From Raineyella antarctica (lineage in GTDB: Bacteria > Actinomycetota > Actinomycetes > Propionibacteriales > Propionibacteriaceae), in NCBI RefSeq assembly GCF_900092135.1, contig NZ_FMYF01000011.1, positions 1-64,000 of the forward strand: a stretch of DNA of 64,000 nt. Reading direction: 5' to 3'. The stretch's first letter is position 1. Each line of letters opens with the position of its first letter. Position numbers and translations under genes: made by a program. Below are positions 8,136 to 19,228 of the stretch, one piece after another. Under the pieces are notes generated by a model. It saw only the letters and a program-made list of their open reading frames with translations. It searched no databases and was not told the DNA's origin.

Positions 8136-8325
8136 ATGCCGGAGAGGACTTCTGGGGAGACGAAGGAGCTTGCTGTCCGGCTCGTGGTGGATCATCTGGG
8201 CGAGTATGCGAATCTGACCGCTGCGTGTCGGGCGGTGGGGGCCAGGCTGGGGGGAATGTGTGGCTCCTGCGCCGGTGGGTCCGCCAGGCCCAGGCACGTG
8301 CCGGGGGCGCTGAGGGGGTCTCGAC
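8136..8325 (+). pseudogene. IS3-family OrfA transposase remnant
   Basis: The first frame reads MPERTSGETKELAVRLVVDH then GEYANLTAACRAVGARLG, the helix-turn-helix part of IS3-type OrfA. After one inserted base the next frame reads NVWLLRRWVRQAQARAG, the end of the same domain. The rest of the element is missing. No terminal repeats were identified. Confidence 0.6.
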
Positions 8326-8412
8326 GGGTGGGTCAGGGCAGGTTCGACACGCGCAGGCCAGGGGCCGGGGACGCTTCGACCAGAGTGTGGGCCGTTTGGG
8401 GTTCACTCCGAC

Positions 8413-8859
8413 GTGTCCCTGGACCGGTACCTGCGGGCCCTTCCCTTCTTTCGGCGCGTCGGTGACCGGTTCGGTGAAGCGGTGACCCTTTACGACATCG
8501 CCCTGATCCACCGACGTATGGGGCGCCTCGAGGAGGCTGTTGGCGAGTTGGAGCAGGCCATCGAACTCGACCGCCTGACCCGCCACTCGGGCCTCGACTC
8601 CTCTATCAGAATGCTTCAGGACATACGCCAGCAACGCCGCGGGTGGGCGCTGTCGCTCTTTGTTGCGGGCTTGGTGGATGCCGGCCCCCTTGCCGCCGGC
8701 CGTGGCCGCCCTCAGACACCAGGTGTGGGCCGCTTCTCGTCGAGTCCGCACGGGTCGCCTCCCGCATCAACCCGACGAGGGCCCCATCTCGTGGACGCGA
8801 TCGTCCCTTTAACCAGAGGGGACCGCTGCGCCTCACCACTTCGGTGTGAGTTCGGCTAG
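8413..8859 (+). pseudogene. Tetratricopeptide-repeat protein fragment
   Basis: From GTG 8413 the frame encodes about one and a half TPR motifs: YLRALPFFRRVGDRFGEA then YDIALIHRRMGRLEEAVGEL, spaced 40 residues apart as in regulator-type TPR proteins. After about residue 75 the sequence loses any pattern. There is no ribosome site. It is most likely the C-terminal end of a larger TPR protein brought here by rearrangement. Confidence 0.5.
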
Positions 8860-8862
8860 CGA

Positions 8863-10065
8863 TCAGGCGTGCCGCGGCATCACGGCGACGAAGTCGCGGC
8901 TGGAGGGCTGCAGGTAGCGGTCGGCCGCGGCGGTCTCGTCGCTGGTCAGTTTCTTGGCCGTGGTGGCGTTGGCGTTGTGGGTGTAGGTGATGTAGCTGGT
9001 CCAGTCCTTGTTGATGTCGAGTTGCATCGCCTCGACCGCCCCGGCGTCGTGGAGGATGTGGGCCAGCGCGCCGACGGTGAGGGAGGGACCGATCACGGCG
9101 ACGGTCGAGCCGTCGGCGCGGGTGCCGACGCCGCTGCGCCACACCGCGGCGGCGCTGCCGACCGTCTTGCCCCAGATTCTGGGGCTCGGGTTGGCGACGG
9201 CGGGAGTCACCTTGCCCTTGTCGACGAGCAGGGTGAGGTTCTGGCGTACCGCGGCCACGCCGGCGCCGGGCTGGCCGCCAGGCCAGCTCTCCACCTTCAG
9301 TGTGCCGTTGGTGCCCAGCACCATCGAGGCCCCGCTCGCCCGCAGGGGGGCGACGGCATGCCCGTCCTGCCAGTAGCCACCTTGGGCGTCGACCATCTTG
9401 AAGCCGCTGTTGAACGAGGCCAGGACGCTCGAGGCGGCGCTGCCGCTGAGCTGGCTCGACTCGTGCGGGACCGGGCCCGGTTCCTTCGTCCCGGGATGCA
9501 GCACGAACGAGTTCAGCCGGGGGTCCATCCAGACCACGTGGACGACGTAGGAGGTGTGCACCTTGTCGGGGCGCAGCGAGGTGACCAGCGCCGCGGTGTG
9601 GCCCTGGTAGGAGTACAGCGGCCGCCACTGGCCCTCGCCCGGCAGGGCCGGGCCGGCCTGCGAGCGGATCGTGGCGGGTCGGACGCTCTCGGTGCGTACC
9701 GCACCGGTCGGGCCGGTCTGGATGGCGCCGCGGGCGGGCGCCCCGCCCGACTTGGGCGGGTTCAGCTTGTACTGCCACTGTTCCAGAACGGTGATGAGGC
9801 CGCTCATGCCGTGGTCGCGGGCCCATTCGGCGACGCGGGCGGCGGTGGTGTCGGTGCCCGGAGCGGTGAGCGCCTGGCCCAGCGAGACACCGTTCCACAG
9901 GAGAAGGGTGGCGAGTACGAGGGCGGGGATCGCCAGCCAGCGGCGGCGACGCCGGGGGCGGCGGCCTTGTGGGAAGTTCTTGTGGTGCCCGGTGCCCACC
10001 CCCGACCGGGCAGCGCCATCCCGGCGCCGGCGGTCCGGCAGTTCGTTGGTGGCAAAGTCTGTCAT
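8863..10065 (-). CDS. Membrane-anchored phosphodiester glycosidase-like protein (DUF2233)
   Basis: 400 residues from ATG 10065, which has GGAAGGAA at good spacing; the in-frame start at 10191 is rejected. A basic cytoplasmic N-terminus (RRPRRRRRW) and one membrane helix at about residues 37-55 anchor it, with the rest outside. The C-terminal domain has the NAGPA/DUF2233 pattern: FNSGFKMVDAQGGYW, a GTNGTLKV strand, the DADG-like VGTRADGSTV and a MQLDINKDWTSYI core. The family includes enzymes that remove sugar-phosphate caps, and envelope proteins of unknown substrate. It is divergent from the next kinase gene, sharing a 158-bp promoter region with a candidate regulator box. Confidence 0.8.
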   Translation of the reverse strand: MTDFATNELPDRRRRDGAARSGVGTGHHKNFPQGRRPRRRRRWLAIPALVLATLLLWNGVSLGQALTAPGTDTTAARVAEWARDHGMSGLITVLEQWQYKLNPPKSGGAPARGAIQTGPTGAVRTESVRPATIRSQAGPALPGEGQWRPLYSYQGHTAALVTSLRPDKVHTSYVVHVVWMDPRLNSFVLHPGTKEPGPVPHESSQLSGSAASSVLASFNSGFKMVDAQGGYWQDGHAVAPLRASGASMVLGTNGTLKVESWPGGQPGAGVAAVRQNLTLLVDKGKVTPAVANPSPRIWGKTVGSAAAVWRSGVGTRADGSTVAVIGPSLTVGALAHILHDAGAVEAMQLDINKDWTSYITYTHNANATTAKKLTSDETAAADRYLQPSSRDFVAVMPRHA

Positions 10066-10151
10066 GGGAGTTCCTTCCGGTGTCGCCGCTCGAGGTGAAG
10101 CTCCGGCCACCCACTCGGTCAGCGATTCCCTTCCACTTTCCCCGCCGGCTG

Positions 10152-10169
10152 TGAGAAGCCGATGAGGAC
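10152..10169. promoter_or_regulatory. Direct repeat in the divergent promoter region
   Basis: TGAGAAG at 10152 and TGAGGAC at 10163 are spaced by 11 bp, the spacing used by OmpR-family regulators. It lies between the glycosidase-like gene and the kinase gene, so it could serve either. Confidence 0.35.
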
Positions 10170-10223
10170 GTCCCACCCCGCCCGCCCCCACCTCTAGGCT
10201 GGGGCGGGAACCAGGAGGTGATG

Positions 10224-11693
10224 ATGAGCCGGATCCTGCTCGCGGTTGGCATGCGGGCCAAGCTGGCGGTCGCGACCATGGCGATCGTCGGTCTGGCGTT
10301 GGTGATGGGGACCGGCATCGTCAGCCTGGCGCTCTACTCTGCGCTGACGTCGTCACTGAAGACCCAGGCCACTGCCCAACTCCAGGCCATCGTCGATCTG
10401 GTCGGCCGGGAAGGGCTCGAGGGCCTCAACGGGGAGACCGGCGCCGAGGTCGGCGCCGTCGTCCAGCTGATCGATGCGCAGGGTCGCCTCCTCTATGGTT
10501 CGCGTCCCGGCGCCCCACTGACCACCCTCCACCCGGCCGTCGGGCAGGTCCTGGTAGAGGGCATCACCCCCCTACCGACCCTCAAGGACATCCCCGGCCC
10601 GGTCACCGCCGCCACCGGGGTCCTCATCGACGATCACCCCGTCACCGCCGTCGTGGCCCTGCCGCAGGTCTCCCAGCGTGAGGCCGTCACCACCGTCCTC
10701 AAGCTGTTGTTGCTGGGCACACCGGTCATCGTCCTTGCCTCGGGGATCATCGCCTGGTGGCTGATCAGTCGTTCGCTGCGACCCGTGGAGGGGATCCGTA
10801 GGACGGTGGAGTCGATCTCGTCGCGACATCTCGGCGCGCGTGTCCCGGTGTCGGGGACCGATGACGAGATCGGGCGCCTGGCCCTGACCATGAACGAGAT
10901 GCTCGATCGGCTCGAGCGGGGCCGCCGGCAGCAGAACCAGTTCGTCGCCGATGCCAGCCACGAACTGCGCTCACCCCTGGCCAGCCTGCACACCGCCCTC
11001 GACATGGGTGCCGGCGACCCGAGCGGGCAGCGGTGGCGCAGTCTGGCGCCGGTGATGGCCACCGAGACGCATCGGATGGAACGCCTCGTCGACGACCTGC
11101 TCACCCTGGCCCGCGGTGACGCCGGGACGGTGCCCGCAACCCGGTGGCGCGACGTCGACCTGGACGACCTGGTGGTCGAGGAGGCCCGCCGCCCCCGATC
11201 TCCCGGCCGGGTCGAGGTGACCTTCGACGTACGCCCCGCACGGGTCCGCGGGGACCGGCTGCAGCTCGTCCGGGTGCTGCGCAACCTTGCGGACAACGCC
11301 GTGCGGGCGGCCACCTCACGCGTGGTGCTCTCGGTCGCCCCCGAGGGGACCCAGGCGGTGGTGCGTGTCGAAGACGACGGGCCCGGCATCCCCGCCGACC
11401 AGCGCGAGCGGGTGTTCGAGCGGTTCGTACGCCTGGACGAGGCCCGCACCCGCGACGGCGGTGGCAGTGGTCTGGGCCTGGCCATCGTCCGCGAACTCGT
11501 CGCCCTGCACGGGGGCAGCGTGGCCGTGGACCGCTCCGGGCTGGGCGGCGCCCGGTTCACCATCCGACTCCCGCTCCACAGGCAGGCCCCGCCAGAAGAA
11601 GACTCAATCGGCCAGACCGTGCCCGCCGCTCCTGACCGGCCGGGTCAGGACGTGCTGGATCAGGACACCGGAGGGCTGTCGACCAGCCGGTAG
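10224..11693 (+). CDS. Sensor histidine kinase (HAMP, HisKA, HATPase)
   Basis: 489 residues. AGGAGG at 10213-10218 best fits ATG 10224 (GTG 10218 and ATG 10221 lie inside or too close to it). The order is: membrane helix about residues 15-40, extracytoplasmic sensor to about 155, second helix 160-182, HAMP, then HisKA with H246 in DASHELRSPL, N-box VLRNLADNAVRAA, and G-boxes EDDGPGIP and GGGSGLGLAIVREL. Its likely partner is the response regulator on the opposite strand; the two genes converge and their 3' ends overlap by 34 bp, an unusual layout since such pairs are normally co-transcribed. Confidence 0.9.
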   Translation: MSRILLAVGMRAKLAVATMAIVGLALVMGTGIVSLALYSALTSSLKTQATAQLQAIVDLVGREGLEGLNGETGAEVGAVVQLIDAQGRLLYGSRPGAPLTTLHPAVGQVLVEGITPLPTLKDIPGPVTAATGVLIDDHPVTAVVALPQVSQREAVTTVLKLLLLGTPVIVLASGIIAWWLISRSLRPVEGIRRTVESISSRHLGARVPVSGTDDEIGRLALTMNEMLDRLERGRRQQNQFVADASHELRSPLASLHTALDMGAGDPSGQRWRSLAPVMATETHRMERLVDDLLTLARGDAGTVPATRWRDVDLDDLVVEEARRPRSPGRVEVTFDVRPARVRGDRLQLVRVLRNLADNAVRAATSRVVLSVAPEGTQAVVRVEDDGPGIPADQRERVFERFVRLDEARTRDGGGSGLGLAIVRELVALHGGSVAVDRSGLGGARFTIRLPLHRQAPPEEDSIGQTVPAAPDRPGQDVLDQDTGGLSTSR

Positions 11694-12343
11694 CCGACGC
11701 CGCGCACCGTCTCGATCGAGTGTCGCCCGAAGGGCTCGTCGACCTTGCGGCGTAGGTAGCCGACGTAGACTTGGATGATGTTGGTGTCCCCGGCGAACGC
11801 CGGGTCCCACACGCCGTCAAGGATCTGGGACTTGGTGACGACCTGGCCGCGCTGGCGCATCAGGTACTCCAGCAGCATGAACTCCTTGGCGGTCAGTTCG
11901 ATCTCCACCTCCCCGCGCCACACCCGGTGGCTGGCCGGGTCCAGCGACAGGTCGCCAACGCTGAGTACGGTCGGACGTTCCGGTGCGCCGCGGCGGATCA
12001 GCGCCCGGAGCCGGGCGACGAGGACCACGAAGTCGAACGGCTTGGTCAGGTAGTCGTCGGCGCCCAGGTCGAAGGCGTCTACCTGGTCGTACGGCCCGTC
12101 CTTGGCGGTCAGCATCAGGACCGGGGTCCACACCCGGCGCCCCCGCATGCCCTTCACGATGTCGTAGCCGTTCAGGGCGGGCAGCATGATGTCGATCACC
12201 GCGACGTCGTACGACCCTTCCAGGGCCATCCACAGCCCGTCGCGACCGTTCGACGCCACGTCGACGATGAACCCTTCGCTCCGCAAGCCGTCGGAGACCA
12301 GCTTCGACAGGGACGGATCGTCCTCGACCATCAGCACACGCAT
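11660..12343 (-). CDS. OmpR-family response regulator
   Basis: 227 residues from ATG 12343 (the in-frame start at 12421 adds an unrelated tail). Receiver domain: acidic pair ED at 7-8, phospho-acceptor D51 in AVIDIMLP, then LMLTAKDGPYDQVDAFDLGADDYLTKPFDF. DNA-binding domain: winged helix with ELTAKEFMLLEYLMRQRGQV and IQVYVGYLRRKVDEPFG, ending in VRGVGYRL. The three-base-longer DGPYDQVDAFDLGADDY loop groups it with the TcrA/CutR-like regulators. It is convergent with the kinase gene, so each has its own promoter. Targets are unknown; the direct repeat at 10152 is a candidate. Confidence 0.9.
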   Translation of the reverse strand: MRVLMVEDDPSLSKLVSDGLRSEGFIVDVASNGRDGLWMALEGSYDVAVIDIMLPALNGYDIVKGMRGRRVWTPVLMLTAKDGPYDQVDAFDLGADDYLTKPFDFVVLVARLRALIRRGAPERPTVLSVGDLSLDPASHRVWRGEVEIELTAKEFMLLEYLMRQRGQVVTKSQILDGVWDPAFAGDTNIIQVYVGYLRRKVDEPFGRHSIETVRGVGYRLVDSPPVS

Positions 12344-12490
12344 GTCTCCATTGTGTCGCCTCCACCGAGTGGCGAAGATCCGCCCCTCGCTACGGCCCCG
12401 GACGCCGTTGACTGCTTCCACGGAGTTCCTGCAGTTCCACCGGTACAGGGCAGGCCGAGCCGCTCATTCAGACGGGCCATGCCCGCAGAA

Positions 12491-12526
12491 ACGTCTGTCG
12501 AAGGAACGTGATGGATCGACAGACGT
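12491..12526. repeat. Dispersed repeat, copy 2, with perfect 10-bp inverted ends
   Basis: ACGTCTGTCG and CGACAGACGT bound a core reading AAGGAACGTGATGGAT. The ends are perfectly complementary, like a tiny transposon end or an operator. Confidence 0.6.
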
Positions 12527-12530
12527 CGGC

Positions 12531-12563
12531 TGTCTATCAAACGAACGTGACTGTTGGACTGTC
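12531..12563. repeat. Dispersed repeat, copy 3
   Basis: TGTCTATCAAACGAACGTGA followed by CTGTTGGACTGTC. Same core as copies 1, 4 and 5. Confidence 0.6.
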
Positions 12564-12660
12564 CGAGTCGTCCTCGAGTAGCTCGTTGATGGTCTTAGCT
12601 TGCTTAGTCGTCATGTTGCGCCGGCTCGTCTTCTTGGCCGTTGACGAACCGAAGGGTGGC

Positions 12661-12984
12661 TCACCCACACAGAGGGCGAGCAAGGGGCCAACTTGTCGGA
12701 ACCGACCTACACATCAGGTCGTACCCGCCACGAAACATGAGGTCGTACGCCGACACCAGTACAAGTGGCAGGTTTCGAAGGCTTTCGATGGCGTCGATAG
12801 GGCCGGCGGCGGTGGTGTACCAGTGGCGGGCCTGGGCAAGGTCGGGAGGATCCAGTACATCCGCGAGCAGGACACCCGGGTTGTACATGGCGTCGGTATC
12901 GCCGGCTTCGGCCGCGGCGGTGTACGCCGCTCTCTCCTCCGCCAGCGACACCGCGCCCCCCGAAGAAGCCTCAACCTCGGTCAT
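12661..12984 (-). CDS. Short Sel1/TPR-like repeat protein, probably truncated
   Basis: 107 residues from ATG 12984, which has a strong GGGAGG ribosome site. After a short N-terminus it reads AAYTAAAEAGDTDAMYNPGV then DPPDLAQARHWYTTAAG, a single Sel1-type repeat (the usual NLG is NPG here). The remainder shows no repeat and stops at 12661. Sel1 proteins are protein-interaction scaffolds and normally hold several repeats, so this is most likely a truncated gene whose 5' end survives. Confidence 0.5.
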   Translation of the reverse strand: MTEVEASSGGAVSLAEERAAYTAAAEAGDTDAMYNPGVLLADVLDPPDLAQARHWYTTAAGPIDAIESLRNLPLVLVSAYDLMFRGGYDLMCRSVPTSWPLARPLCG

Positions 12985-13267
12985 CGGTTCCTCCCACTGG
13001 CCGGCGGCGCGCCCTCGGACACGGCCTGGTCGCCACGGGCCTCACCCCGGTCACGGTCGCCGGCGCACCGACTGACGTCGACTGGAGGCCACCGACCGCC
13101 AAGCTGTTGACACCACATCAGAGATCACGGCTCGTCCTCGACTTCCGTTTCCATGCGGACCGGTGAGGTCCACGGCTTCCACGGAAGAAGGCCGGTGAGG
13201 GGTGCGCTGTGACGGCTGGTCGACAAGGGTGAGTGAGAGCTCCATTGCATATGAGCTCCCCGATGGA

Positions 13268-14212
13268 TCACACCGCCCTGGACAGGTCGGCCGCTCCCAC
13301 GAGTCCGGCCAGGTTGCCCTGCCTGGCGAGCCTGACCTCCGGCTCCGACCGGAAACTGCGGGCGGAGAGGAGCGACGTGAACGACTCCTGTGCGGGCCGG
13401 CGCAACAGGTCGCCGGCTTCCGAGACGCCCCCGGCGAGGACGAAGACGTCAGGATCGAATGCCGCAGCCAAGGCCGCCATGCCCCGGCCAAGCCACACGC
13501 CGAGATTGCGCAGGCACTCCAGGGCGGCGGGATCGCCCGCGCGGGCCGCCGCAGTGATGTGGATCCCGCTGATCTGGTCGGCTCGCCCGCCGGCCGACTC
13601 GAGCAGGCCGGCCCCGCGGGCCGGGTCGAGGGTGGCCAGTTCTCGCGCATCGGCGACCAGGGCGCTGCCTGACGCATACCGCTCCCAGCAGCCGCGCAGT
13701 CCACAGCCGCATCGGCGGCCGTCGGGGCGGACGACCATGTGGCCCCATTCCCCGGCCAGGCCGTGCGTGCCTCGGACGAGCTCCCCGTTCAGGATGATGG
13801 CTCCGCCGATGCCGGTTCCGACGGTGAGGATGACGGCGGACGAGGCGCCGCGGGCCGCCCCGAACCTGGCTTCGCCCCAGCCCGCTGCGTTGGCGTCGTT
13901 CTCGACCACGGTGGGCAGTCCAGTCGCCCGGCCGATCCGCTGTCCGAGGGGTTCGTTGCGCCAGGCCAGGTTCGGCGCGAACAGGACCGTGCAGCGGTCC
14001 TCATCCACCAGGCCGGCAGCGCCGATGCCGATGCTGTTGGCTCCGTACTCCGCCGCGAGCGCGGAGGCTATCTCCGCGATGGTGTCGGCTGTCCGGTCGG
14101 CGTCGCGGGCTGGCGTGGCGCGACGGATCTGCGCGAGGACCGTGCCGTTCTCGTCGACGACCCCGGCTGCGATCTTCGTTCCGCCGACGTCTACGCCGAT
14201 GGCCAAGGACAT
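13268..14212 (-). CDS. ROK-family sugar kinase (glucokinase-like)
   Basis: 314 residues from ATG 14212; AGGAGG lies eight bases upstream, and lies within the alternative ATG at 14230, which is therefore rejected. The N-terminal phosphate-binding loop GVDVGGTKIAAGVVD, the sugar-binding ENDANAAGWGEARFG and the GTGIGGAIILNGELVRG segments are intact, as is the ROK zinc motif GHMVVRPDGRRCGCGLRGCWE (CGCGxxGCxE). It has no N-terminal helix-turn-helix, so it is an enzyme rather than a NagC-type repressor. It sits downstream of the lactose permease and LacZ genes, 126 bp away behind a hairpin; phosphorylating the glucose released by LacZ is the natural role. Confidence 0.9.
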   Translation of the reverse strand: MSLAIGVDVGGTKIAAGVVDENGTVLAQIRRATPARDADRTADTIAEIASALAAEYGANSIGIGAAGLVDEDRCTVLFAPNLAWRNEPLGQRIGRATGLPTVVENDANAAGWGEARFGAARGASSAVILTVGTGIGGAIILNGELVRGTHGLAGEWGHMVVRPDGRRCGCGLRGCWERYASGSALVADARELATLDPARGAGLLESAGGRADQISGIHITAAARAGDPAALECLRNLGVWLGRGMAALAAAFDPDVFVLAGGVSEAGDLLRRPAQESFTSLLSARSFRSEPEVRLARQGNLAGLVGAADLSRAV

Positions 14213-14296
14213 GGTGGCGATCCTCCTCATTCGTGTACGTGGGGTTGCCCGGGCCCCGGACAGGGATGACCCGGTTGCTGCTGGTGGGCCGGCAGA

Positions 14297-14330
14297 CGGT
14301 GGCGGCCGCCTGGTCGAGCAGCCGCCACCG
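14297..14330 (-). terminator. Hairpin after the lactose permease gene
   Basis: CGGTGGCGGC and GCCGCCACCG form a perfect 10-bp stem with a 14-base loop, nine bases beyond the permease stop. It may terminate or attenuate transcription before the ROK gene. Confidence 0.6.
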
Positions 14331-14338
14331 CGCAGGTG

Positions 14339-15766
14339 CTAGCTGGTGACGGCCAGGGAGGCGCGCAGCTTCCGGTTCGCCTTCTCGACGTCGAGCCGGG
14401 TGAGGAAGAACAGGATCACGAGATTGGCGATCGCCGGGATCCCCAGGTACATGAAGTGGAGCATGCTGATCGCCGACGCGGACTGGACCGCGGCGCCGCC
14501 GACGTAGCCGCTGGCGGCGAGCAGCCAGCCGGTCAGGGCGGTGCCGAGGCCGCCTCCGATCTTCACGCCGAGTGTTGTGCAGGAGTACATCATCCCGTCG
14601 AGGCGCTTCTTGCTCTTCAGGTAGGTGTGCTCGGACGCCTCGGCGATGAGCGCGTTCAGGGTGCCCTGCAGCGGGCTCATCCCGAAGGATGCCACCGCGG
14701 AGAACAGCAGCATCAGCGGGATGCTCCCGAGGTAGGCGCCGACGACGACGCCGATCCGGCCGACGACCGCGATCGCGTAGCCGACCATGTTGACCTTGTA
14801 CATCTGGCCGAACCGCTTCACCAGCACGGGGGTGAACAGCAGGCCGATGATCAGCGGGATGTTGATCGCCCAGGCGAAGACACCCAGCTTCGTCGCGTCG
14901 CCCAGGATGTAGGTCATGAAGTAGATGCCCATGTTCAGGGTGGCGGTGAAGATCTGCGACAGCAGGAACACGGCGAGGATGATCAGGTAGTACTTGTTGG
15001 TGAGGAGGAGGCGCGCGCCTTCCTTGAAGGTGTACCGCTCGCTCTGCTCGAGCTCCTCGCGGGCCTGGGGGGCGTCGGGGCGGTCGGCCAGTTCCTCCGG
15101 CGGCAGTTCCTTGACCGACATCACCGACAGCGTGTTGACCGCGAGGCCGATGATCGCGTAGATGATCGCGATGGTGCGCCATCCTTGGGTGCCGCCACCC
15201 AGCATTGAGACCCCCTGGACGGTGAAGGTCTGGATGAGCATGCTGGTGGTGAAGGCGAACATGAACCGGATGGAGCCCATCTGGACGCGTTCGGCGTTGT
15301 TGCGGGTGACGAGGGCGGTCAGCGCCGAGTAGGCGATGTTGTTCGCGGTGAAGAACACCGAGTTCAGCAGCGTGTAGGCGAGGAAGAACCAGACGTACTT
15401 GCTGATGGCGTCGAAGCTGCTCGGGACGGCGAAGGTCGCGACGAGGGTGATCGCGCAGCCGATGTAGGGCCACAGCATCCAGGGCCGTGCCTTGCCCATC
15501 CGCGTCTTGGTGCGGTCCAGGATGGTCCCGAAGCCGAGGTCGGTCACGCCGTTGAACAGCTGCGCGACCATCATCAGCGTGCCGATCACGCCGGCGTTCA
15601 TGCCCATCTCGTCGGTGAGATAGATCATCAGGAAGGCCGACATGAAGGCGTAGACGACGTTTCCTGCGATGTCGCCGGAGCCGTAGCCCACCTTGTTGTA
15701 CCACTTCAGGTACGTCTTCTCCGGTGGAGTCACCGTTGCCGCCTGGGTCGTCGTTGTCTCGATCAT
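14339..15766 (-). CDS. GPH-family glycoside:cation symporter, probable lactose/galactoside permease
   Basis: 475 residues from ATG 15766 with GAGGTG upstream; the in-frame extension to 15928 overlaps the LacZ gene and is rejected. About twelve membrane helices are predicted. Family marks are the N-terminal KVGYGSGDIAGNVVYAF segment, the ARPWMLW loop after RTKTRMG and the NNIAYSALTALVTRN stretch. Unlike streptococcal LacS it has no C-terminal PTS IIA domain. It lies 35 bp downstream of the LacZ gene on the same strand, so the two are very likely co-transcribed for uptake and cleavage of lactose or another beta-galactoside. Confidence 0.88.
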   Translation of the reverse strand: MIETTTTQAATVTPPEKTYLKWYNKVGYGSGDIAGNVVYAFMSAFLMIYLTDEMGMNAGVIGTLMMVAQLFNGVTDLGFGTILDRTKTRMGKARPWMLWPYIGCAITLVATFAVPSSFDAISKYVWFFLAYTLLNSVFFTANNIAYSALTALVTRNNAERVQMGSIRFMFAFTTSMLIQTFTVQGVSMLGGGTQGWRTIAIIYAIIGLAVNTLSVMSVKELPPEELADRPDAPQAREELEQSERYTFKEGARLLLTNKYYLIILAVFLLSQIFTATLNMGIYFMTYILGDATKLGVFAWAINIPLIIGLLFTPVLVKRFGQMYKVNMVGYAIAVVGRIGVVVGAYLGSIPLMLLFSAVASFGMSPLQGTLNALIAEASEHTYLKSKKRLDGMMYSCTTLGVKIGGGLGTALTGWLLAASGYVGGAAVQSASAISMLHFMYLGIPAIANLVILFFLTRLDVEKANRKLRASLAVTS

Positions 15767-15801
15767 TGGGTCACCTCTTCGTGTTCCCGTGTGGATGGGG
15801 G

Positions 15802-18882
<3,081 letters not shown>

Positions 18883-19067
18883 TCAACCTCGTTGTCGATA
18901 GGTGGCTGTGCCGGCTGCATGAGCGCGGGCCGGTTTCAGCCCGTCGCACTGCTGCCGCACGCCGTGTCCTGCGTACGTCGACGATCGGGTCGAGTGGGTG
19001 CTCACCGTCGAGTCGATCTCCTCGTCGAGTGGTGACAGCTGCCTGTCACCGGCCCCGAGACATGCGA

Positions 19068-19081
19068 TGTTTGCGCAATCA
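19068..19081. promoter_or_regulatory. LacI-family operator, site 1
   Basis: TGTTTGCGCAATCA fits the palindrome TGTTTGCG/CGCAAACA with one bad base in the right half and the central CG typical of LacI-family sites. It is nearer lacZ than site 2. Confidence 0.65.
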
Positions 19082-19120
19082 TCGGGTGACATCTACGATG
19101 ATCGGCATCAAGTAGCGGGG

Positions 19121-19149
19121 TTGTCAAGCCGGGTGGCAAGATGTGTGAT
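19121..19149 (+). promoter_or_regulatory. Candidate galK promoter
   Basis: TTGTCA at 19121-19126 and TGTGAT at 19144-19149 are separated by 17 bp. The -10 box overlaps operator site 2, so repressor binding there would block RNA polymerase. Confidence 0.5.
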
Positions 19150-19159
19150 AACGCAAACA
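19146..19159. promoter_or_regulatory. LacI-family operator, site 2
   Basis: TGATAACGCAAACA shares the right half-site CGCAAACA with the inverse of site 1. It overlaps the candidate galK -10 box. Confidence 0.65.
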
Positions 19160-19228
19160 TTCGGGCAGATTCGGGCAGTTCCGCAGCCAGGACGCAACGT
19201 GGCGGCAGCAGGAGTGAGGCAGGTATCA

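Larger units (their letters stand above)
12344..12660. other. Intergenic stretch carrying two dispersed repeats
   Basis: No gene is visible. It contains the response-regulator promoter side and two copies of the dispersed repeat (12491-12526 and 12531-12563), only four bases apart. Confidence 0.5.

Noticed and set aside
7843-8751. 302-codon minus-strand frame
   Set aside because: Arg/Pro-rich without domain; it covers the IS3 and TPR remnants that read on the plus strand.
13051-13704. Minus-strand frame near the ROK gene
   Set aside because: A shifted frame of the ROK gene; contains no independent motif.
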